A stretch of DNA of 64,000 nucleotides from the NCBI RefSeq assembly GCF_000210295.1, contig NC_026740.1, positions 62,001 through 126,000 of the forward strand. The letters are read 5' to 3'. A model generated the notes under the pieces. It saw nothing but the letters and a program-made list of their open reading frames with translations, did not search any database and was not told where the DNA came from. How positions within the stretch are numbered: position 1 is the first letter of the stretch; every line of letters starts with the position of its first letter. Positions 1 to 10,490 of the stretch are shown piece after piece. Source of the stretch: Trypanosoma brucei gambiense DAL972 (Eukaryota > Euglenozoa > Kinetoplastea > Trypanosomatida > Trypanosomatidae). The position numbers and the translations under genes were made by a program.

Positions 1-877
1 TGCTATCCTTTATGTAATTTCCGTTAACCCAAACCTTCTTCTTTTCTTCAATAAGTTTTTCTTGTGACTGCGCCACTAGAGTTTGGTTGTTGAGTTCTGA
101 TAACACCGATGACGGTGAGTAATGTGGCGTGGCAGCGCTAATAACCGCGGTTACTTCTTCACGCGCGGCAACAACAAATGATGTAAAGTAAATTCGCTCC
201 TCCGAAACAATAACATACCGTTGAATTGTCTCCTCCGCAATACATCGCAGAAGCCACAAAAACTGCGTATCTTCGCGAGCTTCTATGAATATTTGTTCGG
301 GTGTGCAACATTCACCCTTAAAATCGGAGGGCGATAGTTCATAATTGGACGGTCTCCGGGACATTCCGCTAAGAAGTGGTTTTGAGGGAACATCATTAGT
401 TATTCCATCATTTGTTAATAATTCTATACGTCCAGTCCCCAGGGCGTGTGGCATTAACTCCTCATGTATGGAACGTTGCTGACGGAAATGCATACCGGTA
501 TTTGAGGACGGGCATAACTGTTGTATAGCTGCTAATTTCCCTTCGCAGAATGCAATGGCGGCATCCACCTTGCCGACTAAACTCAGCGCTTCCACCAGTG
601 GTGTTTCTTTTCCAGTGCCGCAGTTGCCTTTCCGTTGCGGTAATTTTCTTTCACGACTCGCATTCGCAGCAAATGCAACACCTGCGGAGAATTTTTTCCC
701 ACCACGTCGTTTCTTTTCCAAATCCACCAATTTCGTGTCTCCCGCAAGCAGTTGGTACGCCGTAATTATTCCTTCTCCAAATATTATCTGATCACCAGCG
801 AGGCGATGCACTATTGCCCTGTCCAGATTCCGTAACCGATGTGAATAAACCGCTGCATTTGCTTCTAATTTTGTCAT
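1..877 (-). CDS. unrecognised protein, 5' part only (cut by window start)
   Basis: The frame is open without a stop from the ATG at 877 down to base 1, giving the first 292 residues; the rest lies outside the window. I do not recognise the family. The protein starts MTKLEANAAVYSHRLRNLDR and is hydrophilic, with no signal peptide or membrane segment. A basic stretch follows residue 55 (KKRRGGKK). Near residues 200-250 a compact region (EDTQFLWLLRCIAEETIQRY, then VIVSEERIYFTSFVVAAREE) looks like a folded domain. The start is supported by a pyrimidine tract on the coding strand at about 961-1010 and an AG at 950-949, which gives a leader of about 71 nt. The unbroken frame and the start context make this a real gene; no function is proposed. 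Confidence 0.8.
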   Translation of the reverse strand, partial: MTKLEANAAVYSHRLRNLDRAIVHRLAGDQIIFGEGIITAYQLLAGDTKLVDLEKKRRGGKKFSAGVAFAANASRERKLPQRKGNCGTGKETPLVEALSLVGKVDAAIAFCEGKLAAIQQLCPSSNTGMHFRQQRSIHEELMPHALGTGRIELLTNDGITNDVPSKPLLSGMSRRPSNYELSPSDFKGECCTPEQIFIEAREDTQFLWLLRCIAEETIQRYVIVSEERIYFTSFVVAAREEVTAVISAATPHYSPSSVLSELNNQTLVAQSQEKLIEEKKKVWVNGNYIKDS

Positions 878-2296
878 TTCACTGCCTTTCAAAATATGCG
901 CAAGGGGGCCAAACCTCCTTTTCCTCTTCTTTTTTCCACTCGTTCCTTCTCAATGAAACGTTAAACAGCGTGAAATGGGAAAAAGAGGAGAGGGAAAAAG
1001 AAAAAAATATATATAGAAACAGAAATGAGTTTGATGTAGTATTTCAAAATATTTCCCCTCCTTACACATTGCTACAGGTTCTTAAAGAATAAAAAATAGC
1101 AATAATAAAAGACTATTGTGATACCATGAAAACATGCCGGCACGTGAACATACAAACACCGTCATCAAAACCCATACACACATACACATACACGCACATA
1201 TAAATTTATAAATTTATTTATTTATTCAATACCGTACAAAATGAGCACACAAATACAGATCTTTTAAAGGTAATTTTATCTCTTTGGGTGAATGTGGAAC
1301 GGGATATGGCCGATGAAGACACAAGAAAAGAAGTGCTAAGTATAAAAAAAAAAATAGGCGAATGAAGTACCGCATAAGCAACTGAAAAAGTCAAAAAAAA
1401 AAAAAGAATAGGTGAAAGAAGAAGAAATAAGAAAACAAGATAAAGAAAGGTCCCTCACATATAAGAGGAACTGGAGGTGTTAAGTGTTACTTTCATCCCG
1501 AAACGGATATGAGGTAAATGTAACACGAAAAGAAATAACCGTAAGAAAAAAGAGTGTTGGAACTATTGCCAACATCCCGTTGGGACTCATACAAATAATA
1601 AATAGCAACAAAGAAAAAGACGATAAGACAGAAATTGAAAGGAAAAGAGAGAGTAACAGATAAACTGCACCATCCCGTTAGATGGCGCCAGCAATCATGC
1701 CATAAACAAATCAAAATACAAAATGGAGAAGGAACGCGGGTGTCAAAAATATGAATTGGGGGTAATGGGAAACGGGAAGGAAAAAAAAAAAGAACATCAT
1801 TCAATAAGGGGCTTTGCTGAGAGTCTTGGTTAAAAAAATTAAAAAAAAACAAAAAGGAATAGCACCGTTAAACAGAACGAATCGTCCCTAATATCCGTCT
1901 ATTCTTTTTTTGTCAACTCTCCCCCCCCCAAAAAAAAGATATTCAGTCACTACACCTTTTCCGAGATTTTAAAAGAATAAATAACACACATGTATGTATT
2001 TATTTATTCTTTCCTCTCTTGACTCTTTGTTTTATTAATGAACACTATCAAAGGCAATTGCGACCTTTTTTTCTCTTCTATTTTTTTTTGTTGCTTCGAT
2101 ACTCAAATGGGTCTTCCCTCTCTCCCCTCTGGCGATATAAAGTGCCCGTTAAAACAAAAGAGAGGAGGAGGGGAGGGAATAAATACAAAGAGCAAAATCT
2201 ACACACATTCATTAGCAATACACGATGGAAGGAAAAAAAAAAGCACGCAACTTCATCAACAAATGATAACACCAATTCAAGCAACCACTGTAGGTT
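878..2296. other. gene-free stretch: 3' UTR and trans-splicing region
   Basis: It holds AT-rich spacer, short TTTA/TTTATT runs (about 1200-1225 and 1995-2010), a C-run next to an A-run at 1921-1937, and several A-runs that are pyrimidine tracts on the coding strand. Short open frames here are low-complexity and unsupported. No RNA gene is seen. Confidence 0.6.
949..1010 (-). promoter_or_regulatory. probable trans-splice acceptor of the gene starting at 877
   Basis: On the coding strand a long run of T and C (bases 1010-965) is followed by the first AG at 950-949, about 71 nt before the ATG at 877. This is the normal trypanosomatid arrangement for addition of the spliced leader. The exact AG is a prediction from sequence. 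Confidence 0.5.
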
Positions 2297-5200
2297 TTAC
2301 TCGCCGTCAACGAAACGGACATCCTTCTTTCCATACTTTTCACGTCTTCTTTGAATGGTTCGATGGAGGAAACTTTTCAACGCAGTCCTTATGGCGCTCT
2401 CGGCCTTTTCCACACTTATTCCCATGTCTTTAAGCAAATCATCTTGCTTGTAACCCATAGATCCCTCATTTCCAACACATGGAAGAGAAATCTCCTGGTG
2501 TTTAGTTGTCATGAGTTTTTGCGGTTGCGGCCGTCCCGGATGGTCAACAGAAAATTGTTCAGCAAAGCAGATATCACCAATTGATACGACAACAGAGGCA
2601 GGAGGTGTAATGTACTGCACCCGATTGCTTAGCACCCAATAACTCAGAACCTCATCCATGGGGTATGATTTCACTTCATCAAGTAATTGAGGGGGTGGTG
2701 TGCCCTCAAAGAGAGCGAGCGCATACCTGCCAGTGCGAACCGCACCATCCTCAGGAAACATCTTCAACAACGTCCAACCCACTTGCTCGACAAGAAGTTG
2801 TCTGCCTTCGTATTTTGGTATGGTGTCCAAGTTTGTTATTCTCAATAGATACTTTTCAGCAACGGTAAAAGGGTGCGCCTTCACCATCCTTATTGCTTTG
2901 ATGGGGTCATCGAAGTGTGGTGCACCTACATCCGACGACCAGCGAAATTTTTTGGTGTATGCTATGTTATTATGACCATTTACGTTGATGGATGTAACGA
3001 CAACATAAAGAGCTTCCCTTGTGCACATACCATGTACAGCCTCCGTGAGAATAAAGAAACCACGATTGGGGTCGTACGGCACAATGCTGCTGAAGTCCCG
3101 AAAGGATTGTGACCTTTGCTGGCCAAATGCCCTCATGGGTTCACCAATATCAGTATAATGAAACGACTTGCTGGTGTCAAGTGCTTCGCGTACAGAAAAC
3201 AACTCCACTTCTCCATTCGATAGCGGAGGCTCTCCGGGGTACTCAAAGGACGGTGCGTTCGGGTCAGAACCGACACACCATGAAATAAATCCACATGGAT
3301 GACATTCGGCACGTGACTTCAACGGTTGCAGAAGCTTGTCGTAAAGTGCTGCTGCATCAAACTTTCCCTCTGCGACTGCATGTTGGCGCTGTTTGGAGCT
3401 CCTGTACGATGTAAGAATGGAGGTGGGGCCTGAGAGCCTGTCAACATGCACCGACCGCGCTTCGGGTTCTCGGGGATCGCCTAATCGGATGCGTGAAAGG
3501 AAGTTTCCTACCGGTGCTAGCGTATGGATGGGAAGACTGACGTGGCCAAACGTGGTGGGGCCACATTTTGGGTTTGTAATGTATTCGATGATAACAATGG
3601 CATAAGTTTTATTAGTAACCATAATATCATCAAATTTGATGTCAAAGGTTGGTGATGTGCCATTCCCACCACTTTTCTGATAACCAATGGCATTTGGTGG
3701 TCTCATGAACAGCTCACAATCAGAGGAGTCATTCACCAGCCCCTTTGTTTGACGGCTGATATAGTTGACAAAGTAAACCAAAACGCGAGCACACAAACAG
3801 TTCGGTGGCAGTCCAACAATTTTGTTAACACGCAAATCCACAGACGCAAAACCCTCTCTTTCACTTCCAATTTTACGAGAGCTCGGTACATCGCCCTCAC
3901 TGCGGAGTCCAAGCAAAACACAAGCAGATAGAGGTGAGACTCTCTCCTCCACTGGAAACCTCTGCGACCCCGAGCCACCAGTAATTTTGTCCCCATTTCC
4001 ATCGTTGTTGCGACCACGGTTACGCGTACCCGAGGCACCATTGGTTTTGGTGTCGGAACTTTCACCTTTCGAGGAAACACAACCTCCATTTGATTGACAT
4101 GTCACGGCACCGGTATGATCCCTACCATCCCTTCCGTCCATACCGCCACGTCGAAACCGCCTCAATGTTGCAGCTGAGTTCTGAGGATCTGAGGGAGATG
4201 TAGTTTCCCTTTCCTCTCTGTATTCACGTGGATACGGTTTCAATGTTGCAGTTGAGTTCTGAGGATCTGAGGGAGATGTAGTTTCCCTTTCCTCCTTGTA
4301 TTCACGTGGATACGGTTTCAATATTGCAGTTGAGTTCTGAGGACCTGAGGGAGATGTAGTTTCCCTTTCCTCTCTGTATTCACGTGGATACGGTTTCAAT
4401 ATTGCAGTTGAGTTCTGAGGATCTGAGGGAGATGTAGTTTCCCTTTCCTCTCTGTATTCACGTGGATACGGTTTCAATATTGCAGTTGAGTTCTGAGGAT
4501 CTGAGGGAGATGTAGTTTCCCTTTCCTCCTTGTATTCACGTGGATACGGTTTCAATATTGCAGTTGAGTTCTGAGGACCTGAGGGAGATGTAGTTTCCCT
4601 TTCCTCTCTGTATTCACGTGGATACGGTTTCAATATTGCAGTTGAGTTCTGAGGACCTGAGGGAGATGTAGTTTCCCTTTCCTCTCTGTATTCACGTGGA
4701 TACGGTTTCAATATTGCAGTTGAGTTCTGAGGACCTGAGGGAGATGTAGTTTCCCTTTCCTCCTTGTATTCACGTGGATACGGTTTCAATATTGCAGTTG
4801 AGTTCTGAGGACCTGAGGGAGATGTAGTTTCCCTTTCCTCCTTGTATTCACGTGGATACGGTTTCAATATTGCAGTTGAGTTCTGAGGACCTGAGGGAGA
4901 TGTAGTTTCCCTTTCCTCCTTGTATTCACGTGGATACGGTTTCAATATTGCAGTTGAGTTCTGAGGACCTGAGGGAGATGTAGTTTCCCTTTCCTCCTTG
5001 TATTCACGTGGATACGGTTTCAATATTGCAGTTGAGTTCTGAGGATCTGAGGGAGATGTAGTTTCCCTTTCCTCCCTGTATTCACGTGGATACGGTTTCA
5101 ATATTGCAGTTGAGTTCTGAGGACCTGAGGGAGATGTAGTTTCCCTTTCCTCCCTGTATTCACGTGGATACGGTTTCAATATTGCAGTTGAGTTCTGAGG

Positions 5201-6778
5201 ACCTGAGGGAGATGTAGTTTCCCTTTCCTCCTTGTATTCACGTGGATACGGTTTCAATATTGCAGTTGAGTTCTGAGGATCTGAGGGAGATGTAGTTTCC
5301 CTTTCCTCTCTGTATTCACGTGGATACGGTTTCAATATTGCAGTTGAGTTCTGAGGACCTGAGGGAGATGTAGTTTCCCTTTCCTCCTTGTGTGAAAAAC
5401 TTTTTTTTGTCACTGGCGGGACTGGAGAGGCTGCTAATACCACTTTTCCGTTTTCGTCATAATTTTGTCGTTGCGTTTTAGTGTGTTGAATTGTCTCAGA
5501 TGCTTTATCGACCCCCGTTTTAGCAGACATGCGGGGTCTAAGGTTTACTGCAGAAACACTGGGATCGTTCATGTTTTCTACCGTTTTGTTCGTAGCTGGC
5601 GGTTGCGACTCGAGACGATTCAAGTACGCTTCAGCTTCGCCTAAATCATCTGATGCTTTATCGGATATAAACCCTCGGAGTATAGGATCATCTAAATTTA
5701 TGTGCTCCACGACCAACGCAACCGCCATATCCACCGGTGGTTTCCTAAGTTTGCTTACCCATGGTCCTTCATACAAAGCATTCACAGATGACCATGCGAA
5801 CAAGCGCCCGCGGTATAGCAAATGTATTATGAACACGTGTAAGTCGTTGCATTCCGTTACGAAGAATTCCACTGGTTGCCCGAAAGAGGCATCAAATGAT
5901 TTATTGTGCTCGCGCTTCATGTTGATGCTTCTGTATAGCCTGTGCCTAACTTCGTGCAGGACTCGGGGCCCTTGACTTGAAACTACCTTGTACTCTTCCA
6001 CACAAACGGTAAATTCGGTAGCTGGTGCGGTGATATCCATATCCTCAATGCCTTTAATGTTTAAACCGTATTTTCCCACACACAGCGATGAGGTTTTAAC
6101 CATTCGATTGAACTCAATAACGCAAACCTCTTCCCTGTCCCGGTTCCGTGTTGCCTCTCCACTGTTTAGTAGTTGATCCACCGCATCCGCATCCGCAGCC
6201 TCGCCGAAACCGTCAAACAGCTCTTTTTCCCACTTTCCCGTTTCCGCCTTTCTGACTTTTGCCGGTGGAAGAGTCTCATCGTGATTAGGTCTGTCGTGCT
6301 GCTTTTCTTTCAGAGGTCGAGCCGTTATCGCGGATCTAAGCATGTCTCGTATCAAAGCAATATCTTTTCTCGTGTCCGCAATCACCCTTTCGTTAAGGGC
6401 TGCAGACTCGATTTGCTGAAGTGCCCGCTCCCGCATGTAAAGTTCCCTCGATGGAAGAAAAAGATTCAACCTTTCATTGGGTAGAGGCCTCAAATGTAAC
6501 TGGCTGCTGGTCGAACTCACATCACGTCGATTCGTAGAGTTGTGGTTTGCACCTCCAATAATCTTCGGTAAGTCGAATGTGACCTTCTGAGAAGTTTCCT
6601 CATTGTAAAAAGAAACATCACACGACTTAACGGGTGTGGAGACTGCGAAAAGTTGAGACGCCGGAGACTCTTGCAGGTATTTGCTCTCAATTATTAAGAA
6701 GCACTGAGGGACATGCTGTTGAGGCTTTAAAAAGCGTGAGTCTTCACTTATTCTGCCACAGTTGTCGCATTCACGCAT
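2297..6778 (-). CDS. 1493-residue protein: C2HC-like finger, 16-copy 26-residue repeat, C2-like domain
   Basis: Family not recognised. Residues 4-26 read CxxC, then H22 and C26, with a GR after the second Cys, like a C2HC_2-type zinc finger. Residues about 463-870 are 16 units of a 26-residue repeat with core EERETTSPSGPQNSTAILKP, encoded by near-identical 78-bp DNA units. The next about 70 residues are G/N/D-rich linker. From about residue 970 comes a globular region: VDLRVNKIVGLPPNCLCARV starts a probable C2-like beta-sandwich, ending near GHVSLPIHTLAPVG. The C-terminal about 400 residues look folded and end in a basic helix (LKSFLHRTIQRRREKYGKK). There is no signal peptide or membrane segment. 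Large repeat proteins of this sort in trypanosomes are often cytoskeletal or flagellar, but that is inference only. A coding-strand AG at 6900-6899 after T-rich sequence is a possible leader acceptor. Confidence 0.85.
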   Translation of the reverse strand: MRECDNCGRISEDSRFLKPQQHVPQCFLIIESKYLQESPASQLFAVSTPVKSCDVSFYNEETSQKVTFDLPKIIGGANHNSTNRRDVSSTSSQLHLRPLPNERLNLFLPSRELYMRERALQQIESAALNERVIADTRKDIALIRDMLRSAITARPLKEKQHDRPNHDETLPPAKVRKAETGKWEKELFDGFGEAADADAVDQLLNSGEATRNRDREEVCVIEFNRMVKTSSLCVGKYGLNIKGIEDMDITAPATEFTVCVEEYKVVSSQGPRVLHEVRHRLYRSINMKREHNKSFDASFGQPVEFFVTECNDLHVFIIHLLYRGRLFAWSSVNALYEGPWVSKLRKPPVDMAVALVVEHINLDDPILRGFISDKASDDLGEAEAYLNRLESQPPATNKTVENMNDPSVSAVNLRPRMSAKTGVDKASETIQHTKTQRQNYDENGKVVLAASPVPPVTKKSFSHKEERETTSPSGPQNSTAILKPYPREYREERETTSPSDPQNSTAILKPYPREYKEERETTSPSGPQNSTAILKPYPREYREERETTSPSGPQNSTAILKPYPREYREERETTSPSDPQNSTAILKPYPREYKEERETTSPSGPQNSTAILKPYPREYKEERETTSPSGPQNSTAILKPYPREYKEERETTSPSGPQNSTAILKPYPREYKEERETTSPSGPQNSTAILKPYPREYREERETTSPSGPQNSTAILKPYPREYREERETTSPSGPQNSTAILKPYPREYKEERETTSPSDPQNSTAILKPYPREYREERETTSPSDPQNSTAILKPYPREYREERETTSPSGPQNSTAILKPYPREYKEERETTSPSDPQNSTATLKPYPREYREERETTSPSDPQNSAATLRRFRRGGMDGRDGRDHTGAVTCQSNGGCVSSKGESSDTKTNGASGTRNRGRNNDGNGDKITGGSGSQRFPVEERVSPLSACVLLGLRSEGDVPSSRKIGSEREGFASVDLRVNKIVGLPPNCLCARVLVYFVNYISRQTKGLVNDSSDCELFMRPPNAIGYQKSGGNGTSPTFDIKFDDIMVTNKTYAIVIIEYITNPKCGPTTFGHVSLPIHTLAPVGNFLSRIRLGDPREPEARSVHVDRLSGPTSILTSYRSSKQRQHAVAEGKFDAAALYDKLLQPLKSRAECHPCGFISWCVGSDPNAPSFEYPGEPPLSNGEVELFSVREALDTSKSFHYTDIGEPMRAFGQQRSQSFRDFSSIVPYDPNRGFFILTEAVHGMCTREALYVVVTSINVNGHNNIAYTKKFRWSSDVGAPHFDDPIKAIRMVKAHPFTVAEKYLLRITNLDTIPKYEGRQLLVEQVGWTLLKMFPEDGAVRTGRYALALFEGTPPPQLLDEVKSYPMDEVLSYWVLSNRVQYITPPASVVVSIGDICFAEQFSVDHPGRPQPQKLMTTKHQEISLPCVGNEGSMGYKQDDLLKDMGISVEKAESAIRTALKSFLHRTIQRRREKYGKKDVRFVDGE
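4170..5391 (-). repeat. tandem 78-bp repeat, 16 units, inside a coding region
   Basis: The string gagttctgag recurs every 78 bp from 4176 to 5346, giving 16 units, the one nearest 4176 being degenerate. Each unit codes for 26 residues. Variation is almost confined to two codons, G or D in SPSG/SPSD and K or R at the unit end, plus I to T in the last full unit. In protein order the units read GR DK GR GR DK GK GK GK GR GR GK DR DR GK DR D. This implies recent homogenisation by unequal exchange. Confidence 0.97.
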
Positions 6779-7463
6779 TCCTCACCAAGCAAACAGTCAA
6801 CTAACTAACTAACCAACCCCAGTTGCGTCCCTCGGTTCCACCAATTGCGTGCAAACCTATTACCAACGTTTGTTTTAACGTGCTCGATCCTCACCCTACT
6901 ACAATGTAAACAATAATAACAACGTCCGGGGAATGGAAACATCAATGTACGCAGGTAAAAATAAGCGATAACAATAACAATAAAAAAGAGATTTATGCGA
7001 GTTAGTGAGACAAAGACCCCATTCCACGTTACTTCCACTGCCACACGTACGGCATACAACCTGCACCGATATCAGCCCCCGCACACACGCAGTTAAAATA
7101 ACAACAGGAAAAAAAAAGCGTGAATGGCCATAACAGTCATAGGTTAGGGCACGGCAGTTGCTCTCTCCGGCACGACAATAGACGGTGTGAGAATAGCCCA
7201 ACTTCACCCAACAAAAGACAAACAAATTCAACTTTAGAGGGCCCCACCATTTCCCCCTCTTTAAGAGGTTAACGATATTAAATATGGAAACCGAGACCCG
7301 TAAGCAATAAAATAAACGAGCAAATAGAAGATAGCGCAATGTTATTACGATGTGGTCATTCTTCCCTTCTACCTTCCCCGTGTGCGTATTTAAATGATTC
7401 CCCAAAGTCACTAAGTGGCAGCACTTGTGCCTGTGCAATCATCACCACCTTCATCCAACTCCG
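6779..7463. other. gene-free stretch of 685 bp
   Basis: Contains the 5' leader of the repeat gene at 2297-6778 and the 3' UTR of the gene at 7464. Coding-strand T-rich sequence at about 6960-7000 precedes the possible splice AG at 6900-6899. Nothing else is recognised. Confidence 0.55.
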
Positions 7464-8534
7464 CTACCCGCCACTGTTCAAAGCAGAGAGCGGCCCATTT
7501 TCATCAAGCACATCAACTTTTGTAAGTTCAACACCGAAACATTCCATGAGCCGCCCCTCAAGCTCACTTCTGCGCTTTTTCCACGTAGAGGTAATGCGAC
7601 AAAGTTTACGGTTGGGTGACTCGATTCGAGCCGCAAGTAACTCACCATCTATACGCTGCACTTCCCCTTCAGGGGCGAATGTGGCTTCCTTCGCCGCAGT
7701 GTTGTTAGCATCGAGAAGACGTTTAAGATCTATATGAAACGTACAAGCCCAATCAACCTCAAAACGGGGATGCGTGCTTCGCTCACTCTGCCCAACGTAG
7801 TGACGGAGAGTGTGCATATGTCGCAAAACTAAAACTTCATCACTGCTGTTTCTCTCCTTTCCACACGCACCTCCCTCGGTATAGACATAAACTGCCCATG
7901 AAACATCTTGCATATGTTTGCACCATGAGAAACGGAGCGCATCAGTAACATACTGTGTTGAAAAGAAAGCAACAGACTGCACCATGTATTGCATCAAGCG
8001 CAACGCTTTGCTGTGAACTGTATATTTGGGTGCATATCCGCCACCGCCGTTTTGGATATTTGTGACCGCACCCGTCTCGCCGCCCGCGCCACCATTTTCG
8101 GTATTCGCTTCAGTGGCACGCATCATGCCACTTTCAAGCAGCACAGTCATGAGAAGCGATGATGAGTCAGGGACGTCTTTTTGCTGCTTTTCCCATTCAG
8201 ACTTTATGACGCTTGAGTCTTCCCCACACAACTCTACAAGTAACTCCAGGGATTCGCGAACGCGCTCATTTCTGTCCGAAAAATACTTGCTTTCGTCTTC
8301 CTTATCTTTCAGCACCAATACACTCACATGGTCCTGCTTTTCACGATAGTAATTATTTCTGTTTGGGGCTGCCACATATACTTGCGTTCTGGGGAAGTCT
8401 CGCGTGACACCTGCGGGATCCTTTCCAATGTCTCCAAGAAGTCGCCCCCTCCAGGATTCCTTTTTTTCATCCATTAATCCAACGAAACTGCAACGCACAT
8501 CCGTTGAGCTTTCGGTTGAACATCCGCTTCCCAT
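7464..8534 (-). CDS. unrecognised protein with dual-acylation N-terminus (MGSGCS)
   Basis: 356 residues. The protein begins MGSGCSTESS: Gly2 with Ser6 fits N-myristoylation, and Cys5 is well placed for palmitoylation. This is the arrangement used by trypanosome flagellar and plasma membrane proteins such as calflagins. The rest is soluble, without hydrophobic membrane segments. A Gly/Asn-rich linker lies at about 145-165 (ENGGAGGETG, IQNGGGG), followed by a conserved-looking alpha/beta region (KALRLMQYMVQSVAFFSTQY, then SWAVYVYTEGG). No catalytic motif was found and the family is not recognised. The start is well supported: a long coding-strand pyrimidine tract at 8567-8625 is followed by the first AG at 8543-8542, only 7 nt before the ATG. 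Membrane location is inference from the N-terminus. Confidence 0.82.
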   Translation of the reverse strand: MGSGCSTESSTDVRCSFVGLMDEKKESWRGRLLGDIGKDPAGVTRDFPRTQVYVAAPNRNNYYREKQDHVSVLVLKDKEDESKYFSDRNERVRESLELLVELCGEDSSVIKSEWEKQQKDVPDSSSLLMTVLLESGMMRATEANTENGGAGGETGAVTNIQNGGGGYAPKYTVHSKALRLMQYMVQSVAFFSTQYVTDALRFSWCKHMQDVSWAVYVYTEGGACGKERNSSDEVLVLRHMHTLRHYVGQSERSTHPRFEVDWACTFHIDLKRLLDANNTAAKEATFAPEGEVQRIDGELLAARIESPNRKLCRITSTWKKRRSELEGRLMECFGVELTKVDVLDENGPLSALNSGG

Positions 8535-8541
8535 CGTAACC

Positions 8542-8625
8542 CTTTCAATACATCAGCGAACGAACAAAGAAAAAAAAAAAAGAGGATTCGGAGAAGAGAA
8601 GAAGGAAAAAGGTAAGGAATAAAGT
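8542..8625 (-). promoter_or_regulatory. pyrimidine tract and trans-splice acceptor for the gene at 8534
   Basis: The coding strand carries an almost pure T/C run from 8625 to about 8568, then the first AG at 8543-8542. That leaves a 7-nt native leader plus the spliced leader before the ATG. It fixes MGSGCS as the N-terminus, since no ATG lies between the AG and that codon. Confidence 0.6.
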
Positions 8626-9472
8626 AATAAAGCAACGTTTGCAAAACAAGTGCTCCTTCCCGTAGACACACGCGCACACAAACACACACATGACTGACAT
8701 GTGCAGCGGTGTTTGCCCCACAATCACGGGTAAAGTCCTTTTTTTCCCCCCCCTTTCTTTTCAACACGGATGCAATGTTAGCAAATCATGTTAAAACTAA
8801 ACAAATTGGCATATATTTATATATTTATTTATATTTATATATTTATTTAAGGAGGAACATGTACCGTATCGAGTAGAATGTGGCGGAAGGAAACGAAGTA
8901 GGAGGTGGAAGGTGGGGCCAAAAGAAAAACAACAGGCTACATGGAAACTGGCGCGGGACATAAATTAATCAACCAGGAGAAGGAAGGAAAATATTGTGGA
9001 AAACCAGGCAAAAAAAAATCTTTTTGTGGGCACGTGAGTGCGTTATTTACAAACATGTGGTGCTCGTGTCGAAAAGACAAAAACAAAAAGAAATTAAACA
9101 AAAAAACAATACTAGTTATAATAGTAACAACATTTGTAACGGTAATAACCGAACATATTCTCTACAGGTTAAAGGGTGGAAAAAAGAGAGAGAGAGAACG
9201 TCGCACAGAAGTGAAAAAACAAAAAAAACTCGATCCGAAATTCACACAAGCAACAATGATAATAATAAAGCATAATAAAAAAAAAACAATATTAACTCAA
9301 AACGTTTTCGCATTCACCATCACCAAAACCGCCCTCTTTTCCTCGCTCCTTTTCCTCCTCTCGTCACATTATTGTAAACGCCGTGAAATCAAACGCATTA
9401 AAATACGCGTAGGGGAGTTACATTCACCACCGTATGAACCGGCAGATATAAATAAAAACATATATATATGTA

Positions 9473-9475
<3 letters not shown>

Positions 9476-9505
<30 letters not shown>
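9476..9505. repeat. (TA)n microsatellite
   Basis: About 15 uninterrupted TA units in a gene-free stretch; likely length-variable between strains. Confidence 0.95.
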
Positions 9506-9508
<3 letters not shown>

Positions 9509-9913
9509 TAAATATGTGTGTAAACATACAAACCAGTTACATTTCCAACGCCACACGTCCCAAAGCAATGCAACGGAGACAAAATGTGCAGAGGTGTCGT
9601 TGAGGCAGGGAAATATAAACTCAACACAAGTGAAAACAAGAAAAAAAAATCCGTAAACAACATGCTCAGCAGATAGCAAAGAGGACGAAAATGAGCAACA
9701 CAAATTAGAGGGAGGGGAGGAAGAAAAAAAAAAAAGGAAAACCGCGGAAGCTTATCTTACTTACTTACCCCCCTTTTTTTTCCATCGGATCATACAAAAG
9801 GAGCGTTTCAGCCGCCTCTTTTTTCCTTTTTGCTGCTTTGTTTCTCTCATGTAGAAGCTCAGTGCATTTAAGACAAAGAAAAAAGAATGCGAAAGGTTGC
9901 ATGTACGCATGCT

Positions 9914-9917
<4 letters not shown>

Positions 9918-9949
<32 letters not shown>
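9918..9949. repeat. (TG)n microsatellite
   Basis: About 16 uninterrupted TG units in a gene-free stretch. Confidence 0.95.
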
Positions 9950-9950
<1 letters not shown>

Positions 9951-10490
9951 TTACGTAGCACCGATTCTATATGTCTCGTGGTCGCAAATGAGGAAGTAAA
10001 CTTCAAACAATAACAAAAATAAAATAAAAAAGAAATCCTAAACGAATAAAAGAAATTGATAGGAGACAGTATGATAACGAAAATGACAAAAATACAGTCC
10101 AACGAAACCAAAGAAGAAGAAAAAAAAAAAGAAAGTTTATACACCTTCGTGCCCCTTTTAGACATGTGAAAAAAGCCATTAGCCTCGTGTAACTAATGGT
10201 GACTTCATGTAAGGGTTCACATTTATTGTGCCTCAACGGACCCGGAGTGCAATGAATACTCAAAATGTAAGCGCAACATTCGAAAAAAAAAAAATGAGAC
10301 AACTGGTTCAGTACTACGTAATCCCGTGGTAGCTATCCACGATAGGGGTGAAAACTGGAAACAAAAAAGAAAACTATTAAAGTATCCAGATTTCAGTACA
10401 AAAAAAAAGAATGGGGAAAGGAATTAGAGTCGATGTAAGTCACCACCTCACTAATGGAACGTACCCACAAGACACAACATATTACTTCCC

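Larger units (their letters stand above)
8535..10490. other. gene-free stretch of about 2 kb with microsatellites
   Basis: It holds TTTA/TATATTT runs at about 8814-8850, a (TA)n tract at 9476-9505, a (TG)n tract at 9918-9949 and many A-runs. It should contain the 3' UTR of the cytochrome b5 gene and the leader of the gene at 8534. The longest open frame (plus strand, 8905-9603) is lysine-rich low-complexity sequence that runs through the (TA)n tract, so I do not accept it as a gene. Confidence 0.6.

Noticed and set aside
2038..2433. 131-codon plus-strand frame at the 3' end of the repeat gene
   Set aside because: Overlaps the 3' end of the real gene on the other strand; no recognisable domain and biased composition.
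4170..5391. CRISPR-like array
   Set aside because: Repeats are directly adjacent without unique spacers and are in frame within a gene; organism is a eukaryote.
8905..9603. 232-codon plus-strand open frame
   Set aside because: Lys-rich low-complexity product that runs through a (TA)n microsatellite, opposite to all real genes, no domain.
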